Source: CAZWMK01 sp964635065 (lineage in GTDB: Bacteria > Pseudomonadota > Alphaproteobacteria > Sphingomonadales > Sphingomonadaceae). From it: a stretch of DNA of 12,946 nt. Under the pieces are notes generated by a model that was given only the letters and a program-made list of their open reading frames with translations, was not told the origin of the DNA and ran no database searches. The translations under genes were made by a program, and so were the position numbers. Numbering within the stretch: the stretch's first letter is position 1; every line of letters starts with the position of its first letter. The DNA is taken from the NCBI GenBank assembly GCA_964635065.1, contig CAZWMK010000070.1, positions 1 to 12,946 on the forward strand. The letters run 5' to 3'. This document shows positions 1-5,659 of the stretch, piece after piece.

Positions 1-702
1 CATGGGCTTCTTGCGACCGCGCTTCGCTTCGTCGCGCAGGAACTGAGCGGCCTGTTCTTCAGCGTTACCGCCGATTTCACCGATCATGATGATGCTTTCG
101 GTCGCATCGTCGGCAAGGAACAGTTCGAGCACGTCGATGAAGTTGGTGCCATTGACCGGGTCACCACCGATGCCGACAGCCGTCGTCTGACCGAGGCCAG
201 CATTCGAAGTCTGGAACACCGCTTCGTAGGTCAGGGTGCCGGAACGCGAAACGACGCCAACGCTGCCCTTCTTGAAGATATTGCCGGGCATGATGCCGAT
301 CTTGCACTCGCCAGGCGTAAGGACGCCAGGGCAGTTCGGACCGATCAGGCGCGACTTGGAACCGGAAAGCGCGCGCTTCACCTTCACCATGTCGAGCACC
401 GGAATGCCTTCGGTAATGCAGACGATCAGCGGGATTTCCGCGTCGATTGCTTCGAGGATCGAGTCCGCGGCGAATGGCGGCGGAACGTAGATCACGCTGG
501 CATCGGCGCCGGTTGCAGCCTTGGCTTCCGCGACCGTGTCGAAGTTGGGCAGACCGATATGGGTCGTACCACCCTTGCCCGGCGTGACGCCTGCAACCAT
601 CTGCGTACCATAAGCGAGCGCCTGCTCGGTATGGAAGGTGCCGGTCGCACCGGTCATCCCTTGCGTGATGACCTTGGTATTCTTGTTAACGAGAATGCTC
701 AT
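1..702 (-). CDS. sucD: Succinyl-CoA synthetase (ADP-forming) alpha subunit, 3' end outside window
   Basis: This is the alpha subunit of succinyl-CoA ligase, which couples succinyl-CoA cleavage to nucleoside triphosphate formation in the cytosolic TCA cycle. The 234 residues visible begin MSILVNKNTKVITQGMTGATG and match the family throughout: the CoA-binding Rossmann start (TGATG near residues 17-21), the GPNCPG motif at 121-126, the SRSGTLTYE segment at 152-160, and GIGGDPVNGT at 178-186. The window ends at KKPM, shortly before the GHAGA segment that holds the phosphorylated histidine in this family, so about 55-60 residues including that histidine cannot be checked. The ATG at 702 follows a GGGGGA purine run. 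It lies downstream of mdh on the same strand, 86 bp away. The beta subunit gene sucC, which normally precedes sucD directly, is not here. The identification is secure. Confidence 0.96.
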   Translation of the reverse strand, partial: MSILVNKNTKVITQGMTGATGTFHTEQALAYGTQMVAGVTPGKGGTTHIGLPNFDTVAEAKAATGADASVIYVPPPFAADSILEAIDAEIPLIVCITEGIPVLDMVKVKRALSGSKSRLIGPNCPGVLTPGECKIGIMPGNIFKKGSVGVVSRSGTLTYEAVFQTSNAGLGQTTAVGIGGDPVNGTNFIDVLELFLADDATESIIMIGEIGGNAEEQAAQFLRDEAKRGRKKPM

Positions 703-742
703 GCTTCCCCCATTTTCAGGTGGTGTGGCATTTCAGAATTAT

Positions 743-784
743 CCCGCCCCGGGCTGCACACATTCCCAGGGGCGGGAGTGCAGC
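743..784 (-). promoter_or_regulatory. Alternative stem-loops between mdh and sucD
   Basis: The mdh-sucD gap holds a perfect 8-bp inverted repeat (CCCGCCCC at 743-750, GGGGCGGG at 769-776). It can be extended by GGG 751-753 pairing with CCC 765-767 across one unpaired base. A second pairing, GCTGCAC at 753-759 with GTGCAGC at 778-784, uses overlapping bases, so the two structures exclude each other. No T-run follows on the minus strand, so this is not a classical intrinsic terminator. It could protect mRNA or tune sucD expression relative to mdh. The pairing is directly visible; the function is inference. Confidence 0.5.
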
Positions 785-788
785 TTGA

Positions 789-1751
789 TCAGGCGAGGCT
801 GGGATCAATGCCCTTACAGGCGACCAGCAGTTCCTTGACTGCTTCGACGGAGACGTCGAAATTGGCCTTGGCCTCATCCTTGAGTTCGATTTCGACGATC
901 TTCTCGACACCACCGGCGCCGATGATCACCGGAACACCGACATAGAGGTTGTCAACGCCATATTCGCCATTCAGATTGACCGCGCAGGGCAGCAGACGCT
1001 TCTGGTCACCCAGATAAGCCTGAGCCATTTCGATGGCCGAGGTCGCGGGCGCATAGAAAGCCGAACCGGTCTTGAGCAGACCGACGATCTCGCCGCCGCC
1101 CGAACGGGTGCGCTGAACGATCGCGTCGATCTTTTCCTTGGTGGACCAGCCCATCTTGATGAGGTCGGGGATCGGGATACCGGCAACGGTCGAATATTCG
1201 ACAACCGGAACCATGGTATCGCCATGACCACCAAGAACGAAAGCGGTCACGTCGCGGACCGAAACATTGAATTCCTGAGCGAGGAAAGTGCGGAAACGGG
1301 CAGAGTCAAGCACACCCGCCATACCGACAACCATGTTCTTCGGCAGGCCGGAAAATTCGCGCAGCGCCCACACCATCGCGTCGAGCGGGTTGGTGATGCA
1401 GATCACGAAGGCATTCGGGGCATATTGCTTGATGCCTTCGCCGACCGACTTCATGACCTTGAGGTTGATGCCGAGAAGATCGTCGCGGCTCATGCCCGGC
1501 TTGCGGGCAACACCGGCGGTGACGATGCACACGTCTGCGCCAGCGATGTCGGCATAGTCGTTCGCACCCTTGAGGTTGACGTCGAAGCCTTCGACCGGTG
1601 CCGACTGCGCAAGGTCGAGTGCCTTGCCCTGGGGCGTGCCTTCAGCAATGTCGAACAGAACGATGTCGCCCATTTCCTTGCTTGCAGCCAGGTGAGCGAG
1701 CGTGCCACCGATCATGCCGTCGCCGATCAGAGCAATTTTCTTGCGTGCCAT
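789..1751 (-). CDS. mdh: Malate dehydrogenase (LDH-like, NAD-dependent)
   Basis: This 320-residue cytosolic enzyme oxidises malate to oxaloacetate with NAD in the TCA cycle, and the length is normal for LDH-type bacterial malate dehydrogenases. Visible features are the N-terminal nucleotide-binding strand and glycine loop (residues 8-16), Asp34 (VLFD) for NAD preference, the substrate loop ARKPGMSRDDLL with Arg83 and Arg89, ITNPLD at 119-124, DSARFR with Arg152, and the catalytic GGHGD with His176. Arg at the loop specificity position supports malate rather than lactate. The glycine loop reads GDGMIGG where GAGNIGG is common. The ATG at 1751 (MARKKIAL) is preferred over an upstream extension because a GAGAGAGG purine run lies just before it and homology starts there. 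It is followed by sucD on the same strand; no sucC intervenes. Confident. Confidence 0.96.
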   Translation of the reverse strand: MARKKIALIGDGMIGGTLAHLAASKEMGDIVLFDIAEGTPQGKALDLAQSAPVEGFDVNLKGANDYADIAGADVCIVTAGVARKPGMSRDDLLGINLKVMKSVGEGIKQYAPNAFVICITNPLDAMVWALREFSGLPKNMVVGMAGVLDSARFRTFLAQEFNVSVRDVTAFVLGGHGDTMVPVVEYSTVAGIPIPDLIKMGWSTKEKIDAIVQRTRSGGGEIVGLLKTGSAFYAPATSAIEMAQAYLGDQKRLLPCAVNLNGEYGVDNLYVGVPVIIGAGGVEKIVEIELKDEAKANFDVSVEAVKELLVACKGIDPSLA

Positions 1752-1869
1752 GGGGCCTCTCTCGAGCGTGAGTCTGTGTGAACCACCCGCCGATCGCGGG
1801 CAGCAATGAACGGGCGTCCGATAACCGGTTTGCGCGCCATGGGCAAGCACAGCGCGCGCCCAGAACGAA

Positions 1870-1887
1870 TTGGCCGATATTTGCCAA
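1870..1887. repeat. Interrupted palindrome upstream of mdh
   Basis: TTGGC and GCCAA are separated by eight AT-rich bases (CGATATTT). The size and placement, about 120 bp upstream of the mdh start, would suit a dimeric regulator, but no regulator is identifiable from sequence. It abuts the A/T run of the terminator candidate. Confidence 0.3.
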
Positions 1888-1913
1888 AAAAAGCAACTGC
1901 GTGGAAATGCTGC
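1886..1913 (-). terminator. Weak intrinsic terminator candidate after the HPP-CBS gene
   Basis: On the minus strand GCAGC (1913-1909) can pair with GTTGC (1897-1893), including one G-U pair, over an 11-base loop, and is followed at once by seven T (1892-1886). It lies 25-50 bases past the HPP-CBS stop codon. The five-pair stem is weak, so read-through toward mdh is possible. Confidence 0.35.
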
Positions 1914-1937
1914 GAATCATGTGTGGTCGCTTTTGGT

Positions 1938-3053
1938 TCAGGCTGACGGCATGCGTTCTTTCGCCTGCGCGGCCACGGCGTTCATGACTGTCTGCCGATA
2001 AAGCCCGGCCAGCATGTCGGTCTGGGAGACCACGCCGACAAGACGGCGCTGCCCGTCGACGACGGCCACGATATCGTGCGCACCGCCCGACAGTGCGGGC
2101 AGAAGCTCGTCGACGGGCTGCTCAGGATAGAAAAGCGGCGGCGGCGGCTGCATCAGGTCGGAAACCTGTTCCTGTCCGCCCCCCATCACATCATGAATGC
2201 CGACAAGGCCGACGACCGCCCCCGAATGGTCAATGACGGGAAGTGCCTGCAAACGATGCGCCAGCAGCCGGGCACGGGCATCGCCGGCCTGCATGTCGGG
2301 CCTCAGGGTCTGCACGTCCTGCGACATGATCTGTGCGCAGGTCAGTTGCCCGTGCAGTCGGCGGTGCGCCAGCACCTCGACCCGACGGAACAGGACGTCA
2401 AGGTCATCACGGCTGATGTCCAGCATGTCGCCATATTCAGCAAGCGCGCGATCAAGATCGCGGGCGTCGAAGCCGATGCGGTCATCAGGCCGGACATCAC
2501 TGGTGCCGGTCGGGTTATCGTGCCGGACATCGGCGAAATGCGGATAGCGATGGCGGGCCAGGTTGTTGAACAGCAAAGCCGCCATCAGCATCAGCATCGT
2601 ATTGAGCCCAACCGGCATCAGCGCAAAACTGTAGCCCGCCCCGGCAATCACCGGACCGCCAACCACGGCGGTGAGCGCCACCGCCCCGCCGGGCGGATGC
2701 AGACAGCGCATCAGCGACATCAGGAGAATCGCAAAGGCCACGCCTGTGGCCGCCCCGACTGCGCCATGGCCGAACAGCAAGGCGCAGGTCACCCCTGCCA
2801 GTGCCGAGATGATATTGCCGCCGAGCACCGGCCATGGCTGGGCCAGCGGACTGGCAGGCACGGCGAACAGCAGCACGGCCGACGCCCCCATCGGGGCAAC
2901 CAGCATCGGCAGGCCAGCGTTCTCCCCCAGCCATATCCGGCTGACGAACGCCGTCAGACCAATGCCAAACAGGGCGCCGCCGAACATGCGAACACGTTCG
3001 GCGGCGGCAATGTGCGTATTTTGCGGCGCGCAGGCGCGCAGCCATTCCCGCAT
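1938..3053 (-). CDS. HPP family integral membrane protein with C-terminal CBS domain pair
   Basis: The 371-residue protein has two parts. Residues about 22-168 are a hydrophobic HPP domain with four or five membrane spans; it carries PMGASAVLLFAVPASPLAQP (54-73), typical of the family, and the signature LHPPGGAVALTAV with His119-Pro120-Pro121. After a charged linker (about 168-235), two CBS repeats follow at about 237-295 (AQIMSQDV, LPVIDHSGAVVGLVGIHDVM) and 297-355 (VSDLM, IVAVVDGQRRLVGVVSQTDML). CBS pairs usually bind adenine nucleotides and regulate the attached domain. HPP proteins of cyanobacteria and chloroplasts are reported nitrite transporters, so nitrite or nitrate movement at the inner membrane is a reasonable inference here. 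The gene starts 16 bp after the hmp stop and has its own AGAGGA ribosome site, so it is the last gene of the NsrR-linked operon. Family is sure; substrate is not. Confidence 0.88.
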   Translation of the reverse strand: MREWLRACAPQNTHIAAAERVRMFGGALFGIGLTAFVSRIWLGENAGLPMLVAPMGASAVLLFAVPASPLAQPWPVLGGNIISALAGVTCALLFGHGAVGAATGVAFAILLMSLMRCLHPPGGAVALTAVVGGPVIAGAGYSFALMPVGLNTMLMLMAALLFNNLARHRYPHFADVRHDNPTGTSDVRPDDRIGFDARDLDRALAEYGDMLDISRDDLDVLFRRVEVLAHRRLHGQLTCAQIMSQDVQTLRPDMQAGDARARLLAHRLQALPVIDHSGAVVGLVGIHDVMGGGQEQVSDLMQPPPPLFYPEQPVDELLPALSGGAHDIVAVVDGQRRLVGVVSQTDMLAGLYRQTVMNAVAAQAKERMPSA

Positions 3054-3069
3054 CTTGATCCTCTATGGT

Positions 3070-4275
3070 TCAGGCGGCGATCAGTTCGTCCGCCGGGCCG
3101 AAGAACTCATAATGGATACGGTCGGATGCGACACCTGCCAATGACAATGCCGCGACATAGGCCTTGAGAAAGGGGCGCGGCCCGCACAGATAATAATCGG
3201 CAGTCTCGACCGGCGTGTTGGCGGTCAGCCAGTCGGCTTCGATGAGGCCGGCATGGTCATAATCCACACCGGCGCGATCGCTGGCGCGCGGCGCGACATA
3301 AAATGTCGTCGCCCTGATCGGACCTTGCGCCAGAAGGCGCACATGATCGCGCATGGCGTGGGTCGATCCATCCTGCGTCCCATGGATATAATGGGCTTCA
3401 AGACCGGGATGACGCGCGGCAATGGTTTCCAGCATGCTCATCATCGGCGTCAGGCCGACACCACCACTCAAAAGCACAACCGGGCGTTCGGGATGGTCGG
3501 GCAGGAAAAATTCGCCCGCCGGGGGCGCGACTTTCAGGATCGTGCCTGCGGGTGCGCTATCGTGCAGCCAGTTCGATACCAGGCCACCCGGTTCGCGCTT
3601 TACGGAAATACGATAGTGATCGTCGGCAGGCGCGCTTGAGATGCTGTAGTTGCGCTTGAGCGGGGCATGGCCCGGCAGTTCCAGCCAGAAGGTAAGATAT
3701 TGTCCTGGCTTGTGACGCATCACCGCACCGCCGTCTTCGGGACGCAGGATGAATGACGTGATGATCTCGCTTTCGCGGCGCACGTCGGCCACGCGGAAAT
3801 GCCGCCAGCCATGCCAGCCGCCCGGTGCCGATTCAATGCCGTGATAGATCTGCTTTTCGCGGTTGATCAGAATGTTGGCGAGAAACCAGTAGGCCTCGCC
3901 CCAGGCATTCAGGATCTGCTCTGTTGCCGCATCGCCCAGAACATCCCCGATCGCACCAAGAAGGGCTTCCGCGACATAGGGATAATGTTCGGGCAATATC
4001 TGCAGACCGACATGCTTTTGTGCAATGCGTTCGACGGCAGGCGCCAGGGCGCCCAACTGGTCGATGTGCTGCGCATACGCCAGAATGGCACCGGCCAGCG
4101 CCCGCGGCTGCGCCCCGGTTTCCCCGTGGTGCGACTGGTTGAAAAGATCGCGGATCGCGTGATTTTGGAACATGCGCTCATACATGCGGCGCGTGATGTC
4201 GAGGCCATGCGCCTCCAGAGCGGGCACCGTCGCTTTAACGATGGCAATGGTCGTGTCGCTGAGCGCAGTCGTCAT
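3070..4275 (-). CDS. hmp: Flavohaemoglobin, nitric oxide dioxygenase
   Basis: This 401-residue cytosolic enzyme converts NO, oxygen and NAD(P)H to nitrate, the main aerobic NO detoxification reaction. It aligns with E. coli Hmp end to end. In the globin domain (about 1-140) are the distal Tyr32, Phe45, Gln56, proximal haem ligand His88 (IAQKHVG), Tyr98, and Glu140 in INRE. The FAD domain (about 155-262) has the RNYS motif at 208-211 and VKREPGGLVSNWLH at 225-237. The NAD domain has GGVGLTPMMSML (271-282), CGPRPF (364-369) and the terminal EFFGP. All expected catalytic positions are present. The ATG at 4275 has a strong AAGGAGA site five bases upstream. It lies 42 bp after the globin-cupin gene and 16 bp before the HPP-CBS gene, in an operon divergent from nsrR, which predicts induction by NO. 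Very confident. Confidence 0.97.
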   Translation of the reverse strand: MTTALSDTTIAIVKATVPALEAHGLDITRRMYERMFQNHAIRDLFNQSHHGETGAQPRALAGAILAYAQHIDQLGALAPAVERIAQKHVGLQILPEHYPYVAEALLGAIGDVLGDAATEQILNAWGEAYWFLANILINREKQIYHGIESAPGGWHGWRHFRVADVRRESEIITSFILRPEDGGAVMRHKPGQYLTFWLELPGHAPLKRNYSISSAPADDHYRISVKREPGGLVSNWLHDSAPAGTILKVAPPAGEFFLPDHPERPVVLLSGGVGLTPMMSMLETIAARHPGLEAHYIHGTQDGSTHAMRDHVRLLAQGPIRATTFYVAPRASDRAGVDYDHAGLIEADWLTANTPVETADYYLCGPRPFLKAYVAALSLAGVASDRIHYEFFGPADELIAA

Positions 4276-4317
4276 GATCGTCTCCTTGATAAATTGAATG
4301 GCAGAATCGTCAGCCCC

Positions 4318-5010
4318 TCACAGAACGGGCGGCTGATCGTGAAATTCGATGCGCATGCGCATCGGCCCCATGGTCTCGACCCAGTGGACCCGCTGCGGCG
4401 CCACGACGCCCGGCCGTTCAGGTGTCAGTTCTTCACTTGTGCCATTGTCGGCAAAGTGCAGGCGCACCCTGCCCTCAAGCATGCGGATCAGGCCCCAGGC
4501 GCCCGCCTTGGTGCTATGTTCGCGGCGCAATGCTTCGGGCAGCGTTTCTTCGGTAAATGGGGGCGTGATCTTGTAGGGCCGTCCGGCACCCGTCTGGCGC
4601 GGCACCGCGCGCAAGGCGCGACTGACCAGCCGCTGGCCGCGCTCGTCATGCAGATCGAGCGCAAGCGTCAGGCTTTCGGCAATGCGTTGCGCCTTGGCCT
4701 GCAAAGCCGCAGCGGCTTCGGGCGTAAACAGGTCATTCGTCGTTTCGGTCCAGAGCGCGAGCCAGCGTTCGAACATCGCGGGGGTGATCGCATCGCGATG
4801 CTTCAGGTGCGCAAGCATCGGGTTGCCCTTGTAACGCCCCGAAGCTGTCATGATGGATGACCAGAAATCAACCAGCTTTTCAAGATGATGCGGCCAGTCA
4901 GCAATCGTCCGGTTGAACAAGGGGCCGATCATGTCATCCGCCCGCACCTTGGCATAGAAGCGGTCGACCAGCGTTGCGAGTGTCGTATCATCGATCAAGG
5001 TTGCAGCCAC
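4318..5010 (-). CDS. Group III truncated haemoglobin fused to DUF1971 (YeaR/TehB-like) cupin
   Basis: This is a two-domain protein of about 230 residues. Numbering from the upstream ATG at 5031, residues 11-130 form a group III truncated globin. Comparison with Campylobacter Ctb gives distal Tyr26 (DRFYAKVR), His49 (WPHHLEKL), Trp57, proximal haem ligand His75 (PMLAHLKH) and Trp90 (ERWLALW), all conserved. Residues about 152-233 form a small DUF1971 beta-barrel (LPEALRREHST, GLIRMLEGRVRLHF, PGVVAPQRVHWVE), the domain of E. coli YeaR, whose gene is NO-inducible through NsrR. I chose the GTG at 5010 because GGAG lies six bases before it and it gives a leader of about 25 nt from the promoter. 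ATGs at 5031 and 5022 lack a ribosome site; the first would be almost leaderless. It is the first gene of the hmp operon. Both domain assignments are firm; the joint function is unknown, with haem-based NO handling likely. Confidence 0.88.
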   Translation of the reverse strand: MAATLIDDTTLATLVDRFYAKVRADDMIGPLFNRTIADWPHHLEKLVDFWSSIMTASGRYKGNPMLAHLKHRDAITPAMFERWLALWTETTNDLFTPEAAAALQAKAQRIAESLTLALDLHDERGQRLVSRALRAVPRQTGAGRPYKITPPFTEETLPEALRREHSTKAGAWGLIRMLEGRVRLHFADNGTSEELTPERPGVVAPQRVHWVETMGPMRMRIEFHDQPPVL

Positions 5011-5020
5011 GCTCTGCTCC
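5011..5020 (-). promoter_or_regulatory. Ribosome site deciding the GTG start of the globin-cupin gene
   Basis: GGAG (5020-5017) followed by six bases and a GTG at 5010. The competing ATG codons at 5031 and 5022 have only A/T-rich sequence upstream, so this site favours the shorter reading. Confidence 0.5.
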
Positions 5021-5022
5021 AT

Positions 5023-5045
5023 ATGATGCATTTAATTTGCATATT
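5023..5045. promoter_or_regulatory. nsrR box: NsrR-like operator 1
   Basis: The palindrome has half-sites ATGCA (5026-5030) and TGCAT (5038-5042) centred on 5034. It resembles the known NsrR consensus, an 11-1-11 repeat built on AAGATGCATTT; 7 of 11 positions match between its own arms. It overlaps the -10 and start site of the hmp operon, where a bound repressor would block transcription. Confidence 0.55.
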
Positions 5046-5050
5046 ATAAC
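5035..5050 (-). promoter_or_regulatory. Extended -10 promoter of the globin-cupin/hmp/HPP operon
   Basis: On the minus strand TGTTATAAT gives a perfect TATAAT hexamer (5048-5043) with the TG of an extended -10 element. No good -35 is seen at 17 bases, which an extended -10 can tolerate. Transcription would start near 5036. One NsrR-like palindrome covers the -10 and start, and another covers the -35 area, consistent with repression. Confidence 0.6.
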
Positions 5051-5057
5051 ATGAAAT

Positions 5058-5080
5058 AAGATGCAAATAATTTATATGTT
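5058..5080. promoter_or_regulatory. nsrR box: NsrR-like operator 2
   Basis: The left arm AAGATGCAAAT (5058-5068) is close to the NsrR half-site AAGATGCATTT. The right arm, read on the other strand, is AACATATAAAT; the arms agree at 8 of 11 positions around 5069. It lies 35 bp from operator 1, over the -35 area of the hmp operon and upstream of nsrR, so it could serve autoregulation too. Confidence 0.5.
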
Positions 5081-5114
5081 TTATGCGTAACAAACTGATC
5101 TATATGTCTCATTC

Positions 5115-5531
5115 ATGCGACTGACACGCTACACCGACTACGCTCTTCGCGTTCTGCTGTATCTCGGCTCGCATGAAGACCGGCTGTGCTCGATCGCGGA
5201 AATCGCACAAGCCCATGACATCTCTCAAAACCATCTGATGAAGGTCGTGAACGGCCTTGCGCGCGACGGCTTCGTCCAGACGGTCCGCGGGCGCGGCGGC
5301 GGCCTGCGGCTCGCGAAAAAGCCGGAGGACATCCGAATCGGCGCTGTTGTCCGGCAGACCGAAGACGGTTTCGACCTTGCCGACTGCGCGACCTGCATCA
5401 TTGGCCCGGCGTGCGGTCTGACGGGCGTGCTTGTCGAAGGGGTGAATGCCATGTTGCAGGTCTTCGACCGCTATACGCTGGCCGATCTCCTCGGCAACAG
5501 CAACCAGATGAACCGGCTTCTCAACGCCTGA
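5115..5531 (+). CDS. nsrR: NsrR, Rrf2-family iron-sulfur NO-sensing repressor
   Basis: The 138-residue regulator is an NsrR homologue: a winged helix-turn-helix (about 1-80) with MRLTRYTDYALRVLLYL at the start, ISQNHLMKVVNGL in the recognition helix and RGRGGGLRL in the wing. The Fe-S segment DCATCIIGPACGL has Cys91, Cys94 and Cys100, and the C-terminus TLADLLGNSNQMNRLL matches the E. coli NsrR ending. Asp8, a fourth cluster ligand in Streptomyces NsrR, is conserved, as is Arg12. Cys spacing differs slightly from E. coli (91, 96, 102). In this family NO destroys the cluster and releases DNA. The gene is divergent from the globin-cupin/hmp/HPP operon. No ribosome site precedes the ATG at 5115, and TATATG at 5101-5106 would start transcription almost at the ATG, so translation may be leaderless. 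IscR and RirA are less likely because cysteine context and neighbours fit NsrR. Confidence 0.92.
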   Translation: MRLTRYTDYALRVLLYLGSHEDRLCSIAEIAQAHDISQNHLMKVVNGLARDGFVQTVRGRGGGLRLAKKPEDIRIGAVVRQTEDGFDLADCATCIIGPACGLTGVLVEGVNAMLQVFDRYTLADLLGNSNQMNRLLNA

Positions 5532-5541
5532 TTTGCCTCTC

Positions 5542-5563
5542 GCGCACGCCGCGCATCATTTTT
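5542..5563 (+). terminator. Weak terminator candidate after nsrR
   Basis: GCGC at 5542-5545 and 5551-5554 can pair over a five-base loop; ATCA and then five T (5559-5563) follow, 10-30 bases after the nsrR stop. The four-pair stem is short, so this is only a candidate. Confidence 0.3.
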
Positions 5564-5583
5564 CGGGTGCAATTCCGGTTTTA

Positions 5584-5600
5584 TATATTACAGTCGTAAT
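5584..5600 (+). promoter_or_regulatory. Putative promoter -10 with overlapping operator, thiolase-like operon
   Basis: TATATT at 5584-5589 could be a -10 element for the genes starting at 5660; the -35 area (TTTCGG at 5561-5566) is poor. It overlaps a perfect inverted repeat, ATTAC at 5587-5591 and GTAAT at 5596-5600 with a four-base spacer, a form common for TetR-type repressors. No such regulator is encoded in the window. The repeat is seen; its role is inference. Confidence 0.4.
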
Positions 5601-5613
5601 GTTCAGGGTGAGC

Positions 5614-5628
5614 CGCCGGTTAACGGCG
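5614..5628. repeat. Short palindrome in the thiolase-like gene leader
   Basis: CGCCG (5614-5618) and CGGCG (5624-5628) flank GTTAA. It lies between the putative promoter and the ribosome site, so it would form a small leader hairpin or act as a binding site. Confidence 0.3.
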
Positions 5629-5659
5629 CCGCCCATTGTGTTGCCTGGGGAGAATGATC

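Larger units (their letters stand above)
1752..1937. other. 186-bp intergenic region upstream of mdh
   Basis: This gap separates the end of the HPP-CBS gene from the mdh start, both on the minus strand, so it must hold the mdh promoter and probably the end of the nitrosative-stress operon. I see no convincing -35/-10 pair; TTGCCC, 17 bases, TATCGG on the minus strand is the best but weak. It does hold an interrupted palindrome (TTGGC 1870-1874, GCCAA 1883-1887) and a weak terminator candidate, listed separately. I see no coding sequence. Confidence 0.5.

Noticed and set aside
1752..1850. N-terminal extension of malate dehydrogenase to 1850
   Set aside because: The added 33 residues match nothing in the family, and the internal ATG at 1751 has a purine-rich ribosome site and begins the conserved fold.
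1815..1850. Possible mdh promoter TTGCCC-N17-TATCGG on the minus strand
   Set aside because: Only three of six -10 positions fit, so it is not called as a promoter.
2076..3167. Plus-strand frame of 363 codons over the HPP-CBS gene
   Set aside because: It is a shadow of the HPP-CBS gene, is Arg/His/Gln-rich with no recognisable motif, and runs into hmp.
3799..4860. Plus-strand frame of 353 codons over hmp and the globin-cupin gene
   Set aside because: It crosses two genes with clear family matches and an obvious operon junction; the translation has no domain.
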